Below, one piece after another: positions 26,956 through 36,338 of a stretch of 64,000 bases of DNA. The notes under the pieces are model-generated. The model was not told the DNA's origin. It ran no database searches and saw only the letters and a list, made by a program, of their open reading frames with translations. Positions within the stretch are counted from its first letter, which is position 1, and each line of letters starts with the position of its first letter. The stretch is from positions 1 through 64,000 of the forward strand of contig NZ_JAJGZV010000011.1 of assembly GCF_020805785.1 (NCBI RefSeq), read 5' to 3'. Source of the DNA: Flavobacterium chungbukense (GTDB taxonomy: Bacteria > Bacteroidota > Bacteroidia > Flavobacteriales > Flavobacteriaceae). The translations under genes and the position numbers were made by a program.

Positions 26956-28041
26956 ATGAAGATACTTATTATTGGACCATTTCCAAAACCTATTAACGGC
27001 TGCTCGCTAGCCAATGAAGTTCTTTTAAAACAATTAAAGTTTGAAGGCGGTATTTCTGTTGATATAATCAATACCAATGCAAAAAATATATCTTCTGATA
27101 ATGTCGGGCACTTTTCCTTCGCTAAAGTGTTTTCATTCTTAAAGGTTTACAGAAAAATTTTCAGTATTTCCAATTCAGACGTCGTTTATACAACACCTGG
27201 CCAAACATTTTATGGTATAGTTAAGTATATGCCTTTTTACTTTTATTGTTTGCTAATTGATAAACCCTATATTATACATGTTCACGGAAATCATTTGGGA
27301 AATGAATATAAATCATTGAAAGGATTTAAAAAATGGTTCTTTTCATTTTTTATAAACAGATCTTCGGCAGGAATTGTCCTTTCGAATTCTTTAAAAGTAA
27401 ATTTTGATGGATTGCTGATTCCTAGGAAAGTTTTTGTAGTTGAAAATTTTGCCCAAGATGATTTAGTTCAAAAAGCGGCAATATCAAAGCCGAAAGATAA
27501 ATTAAGACTTCTGTATTTGAGTAATCTAATGGAGGAAAAAGGAATTATAGATTTCTTGGACAGCCTGATCCTGCTGAAAAAGAAAGGGACCCTCTTTGAA
27601 GCAGATATTGCAGGAATAATTGAAGAAGAATCTGAGGCTATTATTAAAAATAAATTCAACGAACTGCAAGGATTTATTAACTATCACGGTGTTGTATCCG
27701 GAAAGAGTAAAATCGACCTGCTCCAAAAATCGAATATTTTTATTTTACCAACCTATTATCGCATGGAAGGGCAGCCGATTTCATTAATAGAAGCCATGGC
27801 GGCAGGAAATATAATTGTGACTACTGAATTTTCAGGAATACCAGATATTATTAGTACAGAAAATGGTCGTTTTGTTTCTTCCAAAAGCCCTGAAAGCATT
27901 TTTAGGACACTGCTTGAAATCAATGAAAAATTAGAAGAATGTGTTGATAAATACAGCAGAGTTAATATGAAATATGTTCAATCTTATTTTACAGAAGCGC
28001 AATTTGCCAACAAGGTTTTTAAAGTCATCCAACATATATAA
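26956..28041 (+). CDS. GT4-type glycosyltransferase
   Basis: 361 residues. N-terminal domain IGPFPKPINGCSLANEVLL; donor domain LLYLSNLMEEKGIIDFLDSL, INYHGVVSGKSKIDLLQKSN, ILPTYYRMEGQPISLIEAMA and VTTEFSGIPDIISTENG. The EGQPISLIEAMA stretch holds the conserved Glu residues. Spacing to the previous gene is 4 bases. Donor unknown. Confidence 0.9.
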   Translation: MKILIIGPFPKPINGCSLANEVLLKQLKFEGGISVDIINTNAKNISSDNVGHFSFAKVFSFLKVYRKIFSISNSDVVYTTPGQTFYGIVKYMPFYFYCLLIDKPYIIHVHGNHLGNEYKSLKGFKKWFFSFFINRSSAGIVLSNSLKVNFDGLLIPRKVFVVENFAQDDLVQKAAISKPKDKLRLLYLSNLMEEKGIIDFLDSLILLKKKGTLFEADIAGIIEEESEAIIKNKFNELQGFINYHGVVSGKSKIDLLQKSNIFILPTYYRMEGQPISLIEAMAAGNIIVTTEFSGIPDIISTENGRFVSSKSPESIFRTLLEINEKLEECVDKYSRVNMKYVQSYFTEAQFANKVFKVIQHI

Positions 28042-28053
28042 GTCTAAATTATT

Positions 28054-28602
28054 ATGAAAAAAGTTCGTTTAGACTTATTCGATTCGCAATTAGGTCTTGA
28101 CAGAGGAGCATCAAAAGGAAAAGAGATGCTTTGGTATGCAGTGAAAGTTTTGTTTTTTCTAACTGCTGTTCCTTACCCTTCTAAATTTAAAGTGTTTTTA
28201 TTGAAAATATTTGGAGCCAAAGCAGGGAAAGGTGTGGTAATCAAGCCTAGAGTGAACATTCATTTCCCATGGAAGTTAGCTGTAGGAGATAATGTGTGGA
28301 TTGGTGAAGAGGTTTTCTTTCTAAATTTTGAATTACTCACGATAGGAAATAACGTCTGTATCAGCCAGAAAGTTTTTGTCTGCGGAGGCAATCACGATTA
28401 TAAAGATCCCACAATGCCTTACAGAAATGGGGCAATTGTATTGGAAGACGGAAGTTGGGTAGGTGCATGCTCATTTGTAGGTCCCAATCTTAAAATAGGT
28501 GCCAATACTATCGTTTCGGCTGGATCAATTGTAACAAAATCGCTGCCTGAAAATGGAGTGTATAAAGGCAATCCGCTTCAATTGGTAAAAGAACGCTGGT
28601 GA
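28054..28602 (+). CDS. WcaF-type colanic-acid-like acetyltransferase
   Basis: 182 residues, third acyltransferase. Features match WcaF: a hydrophobic N-terminal part (VLFFLTAVPYPSKFKVFLLK), KPRVNIHFPWKLAVGDNVWI, GGNHDYKDPTMPY with the active-site His, and WVGACSFVGPNLKIGANTIV, VSAGSIVTKSLPENGVYKGN. It probably O-acetylates a fucose or hexose of the repeat unit; three different acyltransferases suggest a heavily acylated polymer. Confidence 0.9.
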   Translation: MKKVRLDLFDSQLGLDRGASKGKEMLWYAVKVLFFLTAVPYPSKFKVFLLKIFGAKAGKGVVIKPRVNIHFPWKLAVGDNVWIGEEVFFLNFELLTIGNNVCISQKVFVCGGNHDYKDPTMPYRNGAIVLEDGSWVGACSFVGPNLKIGANTIVSAGSIVTKSLPENGVYKGNPLQLVKERW

Positions 28603-28680
28603 TTTTTTTTTGCCTGTTCCTAAGCCATTTTCACTTCAGCTATTACCAATTCAATATTCTAATTAACTAAAAAAAAGATT

Positions 28681-29421
28681 ATGAAAGTTTCTATAATCAC
28701 TGTTTGCTACAATAGAAAAGAAACCATTGCAAAGTCTATAGAGAGTGTCTTATCACAAGATTACTCCAATATAGAATATATCGTTATAGATGGAAATTCA
28801 ACTGACGGCACCAAAGAAATTATTAAATCTTATGCCGAAAAAATTAGCACCTATCTATCTGAGCCAGATAAGGGAATGTATGATGCCATTAATAAAGGTT
28901 TAAAAATGGCAACCGGAGAAATTATCGGATTAATGCATTCGGATGATGAATTTTATGATAATGATGTAATTTCAAAAATTGTTGAAATGTTTCAAAAGTT
29001 TCCATCAAGCGATGGAATTTACGGCAACGGAATTTATGTGACTAATGATAAAAAAGAGAGAATTGTGCGTAACAGGATAAGTGGCGCATATAGCCGTAAA
29101 GAGTTAGAATCTGGCTGGTTGCCACTACATCCTACTGTATATCTTAAAAAAAAAATTATAGAAAAATTAGGGTATTATAATCTTGATTTTAAAATAGCAT
29201 CTGATACTGAGTTTTTACTTCGTTATTTATTTAAAAGCAAAATAAAGCTGTCCTATTTTAATTCGTATGTCGTTAAAATGAGAGTGGGAGGTTTAAGCAC
29301 ATCGCGCAGCAGAGCATTAAAAGTATTTTATGAAGATTATCGTATCTACAAATATCATGGTCTTCCAGCTTTCCGAACGGTAGTTCAAAAAAAGTTAATA
29401 GCATTAAAACAATATTTTTAG
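28681..29421 (+). CDS. GT2-type glycosyltransferase
   Basis: 246 residues, single-domain GT-A fold: VSIITVCYNRKETIAKSIES, DYSNIEYIVIDGNSTDGTKE, LSEPDKGMYDAINKGLKMAT, GLMHSDDEFYD (metal-binding acidic motif) and SGWLPLHPTVYLKK. It resembles WcaE/WcaA-like enzymes of capsule loci. This is the only inverting GT2 of the cluster. A 78-base gap separates it from the gene before. Confidence 0.92.
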   Translation: MKVSIITVCYNRKETIAKSIESVLSQDYSNIEYIVIDGNSTDGTKEIIKSYAEKISTYLSEPDKGMYDAINKGLKMATGEIIGLMHSDDEFYDNDVISKIVEMFQKFPSSDGIYGNGIYVTNDKKERIVRNRISGAYSRKELESGWLPLHPTVYLKKKIIEKLGYYNLDFKIASDTEFLLRYLFKSKIKLSYFNSYVVKMRVGGLSTSRSRALKVFYEDYRIYKYHGLPAFRTVVQKKLIALKQYF

Positions 29422-29439
29422 ATAGAATTTGCTTATAAA

Positions 29440-29886
29440 ATGAATAAAGACAATCAAAAAGCTAAAGCAAGAAGCATAGCTTCAGCCTTGGTTTTATTGT
29501 GCGCAGCCAGTATCTTTTATTATTCATGGCTGCCTTCTTCCAATTTAAAAACGGAAACTTATTTGCCTCAATTAATAATAGAATGGACAAATGAGTATCT
29601 CAATCTGCGTACGGCAGTTCCTTTTTTACTATTAGGATTTTTATGTGAAATGCGTCAGCAGTCAGCATCATATTATAAAGAAAGAAATTTCCTTTCTGCA
29701 GGAAAGGGCACCATTATAATCAGTGCAGTGATTGTGTGTCTGGCAGAAGCGGGACAATTTTTTATCTCAGACAGACATCCGGATTTTATGGATATTTTTT
29801 TTGGAATAGCTGGAGGCATCTGTGGAGGGACAGCAGCTTTATTATTCAAGAAGTTAAATCATTATTTTTTTTATAAAAATGCGTAA
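29440..29886 (+). CDS. VanZ-like membrane protein
   Basis: 148 residues with four membrane segments and the VanZ-family signature at the end: LAEAGQFFISDRHPDFMDIF followed by GIAGGICGGTAALL, i.e. E-x-x-Q, R-x-P-D-x-x-D and the glycine-rich last span. VanZ-like proteins are often found in Bacteroidota polysaccharide loci; their biochemical role is not settled. It overlaps the initiating transferase gene by 8 bases, so the two are probably co-translated. Confidence 0.85.
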   Translation: MNKDNQKAKARSIASALVLLCAASIFYYSWLPSSNLKTETYLPQLIIEWTNEYLNLRTAVPFLLLGFLCEMRQQSASYYKERNFLSAGKGTIIISAVIVCLAEAGQFFISDRHPDFMDIFFGIAGGICGGTAALLFKKLNHYFFYKNA

Positions 29887-31279
29887 CAGACATAAATTTA
29901 CTTTTATTTTTTGCAGTATCTTATCTGATATTGCTGCGGTAGTGATCAGTATATCATTATTCTTTTATTTTGCCGAAAAAACAGCTGTGCATTGGACTTC
30001 GCCTTTTGTCAACAATAGTCATTTAATATCGGCGGCAGGATGGTTATTGGCCACTTTGTATTTTAATTTATATCGTCTGGATACTGTCTTTAGTCTGCCA
30101 ATCTTTTATCGCAGCAGCTGGCGTGTTTTTTTATGCGAGTTTATATTTTGGCAGAGCTATATTGTTTTTTTTGAGGGTTTAAAAAGATATCAGCTCACAA
30201 TTGGAGCCAGTATGCTGCAGTTTACTTTTCTGCTTTTTTATCTTTTGCTGTCGAGGGTTATTTTCACGTTTGTTTTAAACAACATAAAAAAATGGGTTAA
30301 AAAACCTTTTGTCGTTGCTATTTATGGGTTTAATTCGACAAGCATCCAATTGGCATCCAAATTAGAAAGCAATTCTCATTTTTTTAATTTCCTTGGAATC
30401 ATTAATGACGTTGAAGATCATAATTTAAGAGATAAATCATCTTTTAACGAAGAACTCATAAATGCTATTCACGAATCATCCGAAAGAGGAATTCAAGAAT
30501 TATACATTGTAGTAAAAACAGAGTTTATAGATGACTTGAATACTTATTTTGAATTGGCTGACAGGTACTGTATCCGATTAAAATTTGTTCCAGATTTATC
30601 TGATATTTCCAAACATTCATTCAGCAGCACCAGTTACGAAAACTTCCATATTATCCGTCCGAGATATGAACCGCTTCAGAATGCTTACAATAGATTGGTT
30701 AAGAGGGTTTTCGATATTGTTTTCAGTCTGCTGGTCATCATTTTTATTCTTACATGGCTATATCCTATTCTCGCATTTATTATAAAAAAACAAAGTAAGG
30801 GGCCTGTTTTGTTTAAACAGCTACGCACAGGCAAAAAAAACCAGTCTTTTTACTGCTACAAATTTAGAAGCATGGCTGTAAATACAGACAGCGATAGCCT
30901 GCAGGCAAAAAAAGGAGATATGCGCGTTACGCCAATAGGCCGGTTTATAAGAAGAACCAGTCTTGATGAACTTCCCCAGTTTTTCAATGTTTTATTGGGG
31001 GATATGAGTGTAGTAGGACCGCGTCCTCACATGCTGAAACATACAGAAGATTACAACAGCCAGATTAATGATTTTATGGTGCGTCATTTTGTAAAACCGG
31101 GCATTACCGGTTTGGCCCAAATATCGGGACACAGAGGCGAGACTAAAAAAGTTTCTGATATGAAGCGCAGAGTAAAAGCCGATATAGATTATCTGCAAAA
31201 CTGGAGTCTGATAAAAGACTTGAAAATCTGTCTGCTCACCGTTGTATTAACCCTTAAAGGGGATGAAAATGCATTTTAA
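29879..31279 (+). CDS. wcaJ: undecaprenyl-phosphate glycosyl-1-phosphate transferase (WcaJ-type)
   Basis: 466 residues. Starts the repeat unit by moving a sugar-1-phosphate (often glucose) to undecaprenyl phosphate. Four N-terminal membrane spans, a CoA-binding-like cytoplasmic domain (FVVAIYGFNSTSIQLASKLE), a fifth span (VFDIVFSLLVIIFILTW) and the PHPT catalytic domain: FKQLRTGKKNQSFYCYKFRS, RRTSLDELPQFFNVLLGDMS, VVGPRPHM and KPGITGLAQISGHRGE. The complete PHPT core argues for activity. Sugar specificity is not certain. Confidence 0.95.
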   Translation: MRNRHKFTFIFCSILSDIAAVVISISLFFYFAEKTAVHWTSPFVNNSHLISAAGWLLATLYFNLYRLDTVFSLPIFYRSSWRVFLCEFIFWQSYIVFFEGLKRYQLTIGASMLQFTFLLFYLLLSRVIFTFVLNNIKKWVKKPFVVAIYGFNSTSIQLASKLESNSHFFNFLGIINDVEDHNLRDKSSFNEELINAIHESSERGIQELYIVVKTEFIDDLNTYFELADRYCIRLKFVPDLSDISKHSFSSTSYENFHIIRPRYEPLQNAYNRLVKRVFDIVFSLLVIIFILTWLYPILAFIIKKQSKGPVLFKQLRTGKKNQSFYCYKFRSMAVNTDSDSLQAKKGDMRVTPIGRFIRRTSLDELPQFFNVLLGDMSVVGPRPHMLKHTEDYNSQINDFMVRHFVKPGITGLAQISGHRGETKKVSDMKRRVKADIDYLQNWSLIKDLKICLLTVVLTLKGDENAF

Positions 31280-31297
31280 CCTAAAAACTAAATAATT

Positions 31298-31498
31298 ATG
31301 AATGTAACCTATTATGTTGCCGGATTTCTTTCAGGTATTTGTATTGCCGGTTTTTTTATTGGTAAAGAATTATACCGCTATTACATTAAAGATAAAGTCC
31401 AGAAAAAACAGTTAAACCGACTGTCTAAATTGAATGATAAAATGAAAGCAAAGAGAACAGCGCAGTACGAATCAGGCGAGTTGTCCAATTCTTTGTAA
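31298..31498 (+). CDS. small single-span membrane protein
   Basis: 66 residues: one hydrophobic segment (YYVAGFLSGICIAGFFIG) followed by a very basic, helical tail (KDKVQKKQLNRLSKLNDKMK). No family recognised. It lies 18 bases after the initiating transferase and 80 before the export lipoprotein, in the same direction, and is led by a good ATG, so it is likely expressed. It may be an accessory of the export complex; that is inference. Confidence 0.6.
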   Translation: MNVTYYVAGFLSGICIAGFFIGKELYRYYIKDKVQKKQLNRLSKLNDKMKAKRTAQYESGELSNSL

Positions 31499-31578
31499 TT
31501 GCTTCTTTTTACTTTCCAAGTGCTTTATATAGAGTGCAATCCTAATGCCTTAAATTTTTAAATTTATTCCAAAATACA

Positions 31579-32343
31579 ATGAATCGATTAGTATATATAA
31601 TACTTATTAGTATTTTATTTTCATCCTGCGCATCCAGAAAAGATATTATTTATTTTCAGGATGCCGGTAATTATGCATCTGCTACAGCAAATTTGAAACC
31701 TGTTTCTATTGAACCAAATGATATTCTCAGCATTAGAATAGGAGCACTGGTTCCTGAAACGGCTTTGGCATACAACATTCAGGCGGCGAATACGGCTGGT
31801 GTAAGCAGCACTATAGATATTTTGAAAGTGCAGGGCTATCTGGTTTCTCCAGATAAAACAATTGTACTGCCGATTTTAGGGGAAATAAACACTGCAGGCC
31901 TGTCTGTAAAAGATCTGGAAACAAAACTTAAATCAGAACTTGAAAAAGGAGGGCATTTAGTGAACCCTTCTGTAGCAGTGCGTATTTTGAATGCAAAAGT
32001 GACCGTTTTGGGAGAAGTAAAATCCCCGGGAACTTATTCCTTTTTAGAACAGTCAATTTCTATTCCTCAGGCTCTTGGCTATGCCGGGGATTTGACTATA
32101 AACGGAAAAAGAAATGATATTCTGCTGATTAGAGAATCTGAAGGAAAAAGAACCATCACGCATGTTGATTTAACAACAGCAGATTGGATGAATAAGGAAC
32201 AGTATCAGGTTCATCAAAACGATATTTTAGTCGTTAATCCGAATAATGCTAAAGTAAAGACGGCAGGATATATAGGAAATGCAAGCACCATACTTACCAT
32301 CGCATCCTTAATTCTAAGCTCCATAATATTAATTACAAGATAA
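31579..32343 (+). CDS. wza: polysaccharide export outer-membrane lipoprotein (Wza-like)
   Basis: 254 residues. Lipoprotein signal peptide with lipobox FSSCASRKD, then the poly_export domain (SIEPNDILSIRIGAL, GYLVSPDKTIVLPILGEINT) and SLBB-like part (AKVTVLGEVKSPGTYSFLEQ, ISIPQALGYAGDLTINGKRN), and a C-terminal membrane helix (ASTILTIASLILSSIILI). It forms the outer-membrane/periplasmic export channel together with the kinase encoded 8 bases downstream. Confidence 0.95.
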   Translation: MNRLVYIILISILFSSCASRKDIIYFQDAGNYASATANLKPVSIEPNDILSIRIGALVPETALAYNIQAANTAGVSSTIDILKVQGYLVSPDKTIVLPILGEINTAGLSVKDLETKLKSELEKGGHLVNPSVAVRILNAKVTVLGEVKSPGTYSFLEQSISIPQALGYAGDLTINGKRNDILLIRESEGKRTITHVDLTTADWMNKEQYQVHQNDILVVNPNNAKVKTAGYIGNASTILTIASLILSSIILITR

Positions 32344-32351
32344 ATCAACTC

Positions 32352-34718
32352 ATGAATACGGATAAAAATGAATATTTCGATTTTATTGAAGAAAATAACG
32401 CGGTAGATTTAAAACAAATTATCAATAAATATCTAAAGTACTGGCCAGCCTTTGCATTATCGATACTTATTTCTTTATTCAGCGCTTTTGTTTATTTAAG
32501 ATATGCAAATATTATATACAAATCTGAGGCTAAAGTTAAATTGTTGAATGATAAAGAAAATTCAAATTTTACATTAGATGTTTCTAAATTATTTAATAAA
32601 TCCACCATTAACTTAGAGAATGAGATTGCACTGCTCAAATCAGTTCATCTCTCAGAACAGGTAGTCAAAAATTTGAAGCTGAATGTAGAGTATTACTATA
32701 ATTCGAGAGTAACATCCAAGCAGATTTTTAACCCGCCTTTTATTGTGAGTTATCGCGATGGCGCATCCAACCTGAGAAGCGCCTTGAATTACACTATAAC
32801 AGTAACAGCATCAGGATATACTGTTTTAGATATTGCAACTGGAGAAAGTGTTGAGGTAAAAGGATATGTTTCAGACAAAAACATACCTCATTTCCCCATC
32901 AGTATAAAGCCGGCTTTAGGTGCAATAATGGCTAAAAACATTAATAAGAGTTTTAATGTGGTTTTAAAAACGCTTCACAAAACGGCTTTGGAATTAAGCG
33001 ATGCTTTTGAAGTGGATGCCGAGGGAAAAGACAGCGATATCTTATCTATCTCATTAAAAGGCACAAACGGACCGCAGTCAGAAGCCGTTATCAACAATTT
33101 GATCTATGTTTATGAAGCCGACGGAATTACAGATAAAAAAGAAGTCTCCAGAAGAACTATTAATTTTGTTGATGACCGGTTTGTTTACCTGAGAAGGGAA
33201 TTAGATTCTATAGAAATTTCCAAAAAGGATTATAAAAAGAATAATAAACTGAGTTTTATTCAGGAAGATGCAGGTTCAAGCATCCTTCAAAAAGCGGCTA
33301 AAGAACAGACTTCATTTGATATAGAATCACAAATATTATTAGCAGATTTACTTAAGAACAGTATCGAATCCCAAAAAGCATTTGAACTGCTCCCAGCTGA
33401 TATAGGAATACAAAATTTAATAATCAACCAGCTGGTTGCCGATTACAATACAGCGGTTTTATCCCATCAGAAATTCCAGACAAGTGCAGGAAGCAGCAAC
33501 CCTTCGGTGCAGCTGCTGGTGAGCACCCTTACAAGCTTAAGAAACAATATTATAAATTCTGTAAAAGGCTATAAACAGCAGTTAAGAACAACCCTCGTGC
33601 AGAGTGAATCCGCCCAGAAAGAGGCAGAAGGAAGTTTCGCTTCTCTTCCTGAAAAAGAAAAGGTGCTGCGAAGCATTGAACGCCAGCAGAATTTAAAAGA
33701 AAGCCTGTATTTGCTGCTGCTTCAAAAAAGGGAAGAAGCTTCTATAAATCTGGCTGTTACCATACCCAATACCAAGATTATAGATTATGCGATAACAGAT
33801 ATTCATCCTATTTCTCCTCAAAGAAGCAAGATTGTTTTGATTGCTTTTTTTATAGGTTTCTGTATTCCATTTGGTATTTTATTTACGCTCTTTAAATTAG
33901 ACAATAAAATATACACAGCTGCAGATGTTGAAAATACAAATACTGCACTGCCTATTTTAGCGGAGCTTCCTTCATTAAAGGATGATAAAGATACTGTCAT
34001 GCAGAATTTAGAAGCTTTTAGGACTCTGGCTAATAATACCAATTTTATTACGCCTTACACTGGGGACCAGCTTGGAAAAGTGCTGTTTGTCACGTCATCC
34101 ATAAAAGGGGAAGGAAAAACTTTTGTTTCCTATAATTTGGCCGCAGCTTACGCGCATCTTGATAAAAAAGTAATTATTATAGGAGCAGATTTCAGAAATC
34201 CGCAGCTGCATAAACATTTAAACAATACAACAAAAGAGAGCCAGGGATTCAGCAATTACCTGTATGATGGCACTATTGAGTGGGAGAATTTATTGTGCAG
34301 CAATGGAGACGATGAATTCCCATTTGATATTTTACTTTCTGGAATTATACCTCCTAATCCAACCTTACTGCTCTCCAACCAGCGTTTTGAGTACTTTATC
34401 GACCAGGTAAGAAAAGCCTATGACATCATTATTTTTGATACGCCGCCAACCTTATTGGTGAGTGATACCCTTATGATTTCAAAATATGCAGATACCACTT
34501 TGTTTGTGCTGCGCTCTGGAGTAACACAGAAGAATTTAATATCCTATTCAAACAAACTGCATAAAGATCAAAAATTGGTCAATATGGGCTATGTAGTCAA
34601 TGATATTGATTTTAGTTCAGGTTACGGTTACAGCTATAATTACGGATATGGATACGGCTACGGAAAGGATATTGAGAAAGAAACAAGACTGCAGAAACTG
34701 AAGAAAAAAATATTCTAA
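32352..34718 (+). CDS. wzc: chain-length determinant/BY-kinase (Wzc-like)
   Basis: 788 residues. Wzz domain with membrane spans near 37-52 and 492-512 around a long periplasmic coiled part, then a cytoplasmic bacterial tyrosine kinase: Walker A in TSSIKGEGKTFVSYNLA (about 577-594), Walker A' in VIIIGADFRNPQ, Walker B in DIIIFDTPPTLLVSD. The C-terminal tail has a dense tyrosine cluster (SGYGYSYNYGYGYGYGKD), the autophosphorylation sites that control polymer length. The opposing phosphatase gene at 34849 is the expected antagonist. Confidence 0.96.
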   Translation: MNTDKNEYFDFIEENNAVDLKQIINKYLKYWPAFALSILISLFSAFVYLRYANIIYKSEAKVKLLNDKENSNFTLDVSKLFNKSTINLENEIALLKSVHLSEQVVKNLKLNVEYYYNSRVTSKQIFNPPFIVSYRDGASNLRSALNYTITVTASGYTVLDIATGESVEVKGYVSDKNIPHFPISIKPALGAIMAKNINKSFNVVLKTLHKTALELSDAFEVDAEGKDSDILSISLKGTNGPQSEAVINNLIYVYEADGITDKKEVSRRTINFVDDRFVYLRRELDSIEISKKDYKKNNKLSFIQEDAGSSILQKAAKEQTSFDIESQILLADLLKNSIESQKAFELLPADIGIQNLIINQLVADYNTAVLSHQKFQTSAGSSNPSVQLLVSTLTSLRNNIINSVKGYKQQLRTTLVQSESAQKEAEGSFASLPEKEKVLRSIERQQNLKESLYLLLLQKREEASINLAVTIPNTKIIDYAITDIHPISPQRSKIVLIAFFIGFCIPFGILFTLFKLDNKIYTAADVENTNTALPILAELPSLKDDKDTVMQNLEAFRTLANNTNFITPYTGDQLGKVLFVTSSIKGEGKTFVSYNLAAAYAHLDKKVIIIGADFRNPQLHKHLNNTTKESQGFSNYLYDGTIEWENLLCSNGDDEFPFDILLSGIIPPNPTLLLSNQRFEYFIDQVRKAYDIIIFDTPPTLLVSDTLMISKYADTTLFVLRSGVTQKNLISYSNKLHKDQKLVNMGYVVNDIDFSSGYGYSYNYGYGYGYGKDIEKETRLQKLKKKIF

Positions 34719-34812
34719 TCTCGATTCAGTCAGATTGAAGATAGATCATATAAGTAACCAAAATTAAACCACAACAACCAAGATCATAAAAATTTAAATT
34801 TATTAAATTTTT

Positions 34813-34844
34813 AAAAGCTGTTCTATTGAACAGCTTTTTTTTTG
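34813..34844. terminator. terminator between convergent wzc and phosphatase genes
   Basis: An 11-bp perfect stem (AAAAGCTGTTC with GAACAGCTTTT), loop TATT and T run on the plus strand; the A-rich left arm allows use from the other side too. Confidence 0.85.
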
Positions 34845-34848
34845 GTTT

Positions 34849-35583
34849 TTACTTAAGAAAGATACTATTGTTGAGCAGTAAATGTTCCATTTTCTTTTTA
34901 TTGGGAATCTGAAGTTTTACCGTTTTGAATTGATTAATTTCTGTTTTGCTATGGATGTCAGATCCTGTAAAATCATACAAATCACTGTCAAGCAGTTCCA
35001 GCGCTTTTTTCTGGATTATTTTACCATAATATCCCGTTAAAGAAAGCAGGTTCAGCTGAAAAAAAACACCAAATTCCTTTAGTTTTTCATATTTAGCTAT
35101 AGAATTATGAAGATACAGATAGCGTTCAGGATGAGCAAGAATAATTTTGTAGTTTTTAATTTTTATCTCAAAAAGCATCTCATAGAGATTAAACGGACTT
35201 GAAAGCAGCGGCAGCTCAAGAAGCAGAAAATTATCATGAATGCATAACAGCTCTCCCTGATTCATTTTTGTTATGAGAGAAGAGTCCAGCATATATTCGC
35301 TGGCATATTTTTTTAAAAAAGATTTATTTGCCGAATTCACTGTTGCATTCTCAAAGGCAATTTTTATAGTTTGGCTGGTGTTATTCCATTTTAAATTGAA
35401 GGTATGAGGTGTTGCGATACTTTGTTGAATGTTTAATTTCTTCATATCTGCAATAAGCTCTGTAGTTTCCTGAATTGTTTTTGCTCCATCATCTATGCCG
35501 GGTAAAAGATGATTGTGGATATCGATGTAATTTTCAGGTAGCAGATTTTTTAAAAAGTGCCTGGTTTTAATGAAAGGAAACAT
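34849..35583 (-). CDS. PHP-type tyrosine-protein phosphatase (CpsB/YwqE-like)
   Basis: 244 residues. The metal-binding PHP motifs are YIDIHNHLLPGIDDGA at the N-terminus, ATPHTF, ILAHPERY and FTGSDIHSK. This family removes phosphate from the tyrosine cluster of BY-kinases such as the Wzc at 32352-34718 and so cycles polymerisation. It is transcribed toward wzc from its own promoter, and the two genes share one terminator region. Confidence 0.93.
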   Translation of the reverse strand: MFPFIKTRHFLKNLLPENYIDIHNHLLPGIDDGAKTIQETTELIADMKKLNIQQSIATPHTFNLKWNNTSQTIKIAFENATVNSANKSFLKKYASEYMLDSSLITKMNQGELLCIHDNFLLLELPLLSSPFNLYEMLFEIKIKNYKIILAHPERYLYLHNSIAKYEKLKEFGVFFQLNLLSLTGYYGKIIQKKALELLDSDLYDFTGSDIHSKTEINQFKTVKLQIPNKKKMEHLLLNNSIFLK

Positions 35584-35723
35584 AGTTAGAATTTAAAGAT
35601 AAATTTAATTCTTATGCTTTTAGATTCATGGCACTAGAAGATCCAATTAGAGACTAAAAGTGATTTTATGTCCTTAATAGTTTTGTTTTTATCATTGTGC
35701 AAGATTTGAATCTTAAAAAAGAG

Positions 35724-35759
35724 AAACCTCCAGAAACAGATGATTTTGGAGGTTTTTTT
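35724..35759 (+). terminator. rho-independent hairpin upstream of the SDR relic
   Basis: Stem AAACCTCC with GGAGGTTT, followed by T7. A short frame beginning at 35697 reads across it, which is one reason not to call that frame a gene. Confidence 0.7.
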
Positions 35760-35810
35760 CAATATTTACACTGCTGTTTGCATATTCTCTGCATCTGGTT
35801 TCAGAGAAGT

Positions 35811-36056
35811 TCTTTAGTTGTGCCTGAGCATCCTGCATATGATGGATTTTTTGATAATTTCAAAAAAAAATTCTTCAGTGATGAGATTATAGGTAATCTG
35901 GCACCAGTCTAAACGGTCTCAGAAGTTATTTATGAGGCAGCAACTGTTGGTCGTTATTTGGTTGGAGAAGCTGCTAATGATGATTACAAAAAGCGTTTGG
36001 AATTAGGCGCAGAAGAATTTCATCAGAATTTGGAAAAAGCATTTTTTAGCAAATAA
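35811..36056 (+). pseudogene. relic of an SDR-family oxidoreductase, C-terminal end only
   Basis: In one frame the sequence reads LVVPEHPAYDGFFDNFKKKF, then a TAA at 35910-35912, then SEVIYEAATVGRYLVGEAAN and KKRLELGAEEFHQNLEKAFF before the stop at 36054-36056. EVIYEAAT and RYLVGE are the characteristic C-terminal motifs of a subgroup of short-chain dehydrogenases. The Rossmann-fold part and the catalytic Tyr-Lys are absent. So only a broken 3' end remains. Confidence 0.7.
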
Positions 36057-36338
36057 AATATTATTCAAATAACAGGCAATATCTTGCAGCTTATTGGATG
36101 GCTAAAAAAAATGCAATGAATAAGATCTCATTATTGACCTCTGAAAAGTAATTTATGAATGTATCTCAATTTGCTAAAATAAAAAAGAAGATAGTCGGCT
36201 TTACTCTAGTTAACATATTTATTTAGAGTCGCAAAAGGTTTGTTTGGCAAAATTGAAAGCAGCTCCAGAATGGTGCAAACTTGAAATTACCATATTCAAT
36301 TGTTAAAAATTATCTTTACAGCTTCTAATACATAATCA

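Noticed and set aside
35697..35912. 71-residue frame taken as a gene
   Set aside because: Its first part spans a rho-independent hairpin; only the last third is meaningful, as the relic end of an SDR enzyme.
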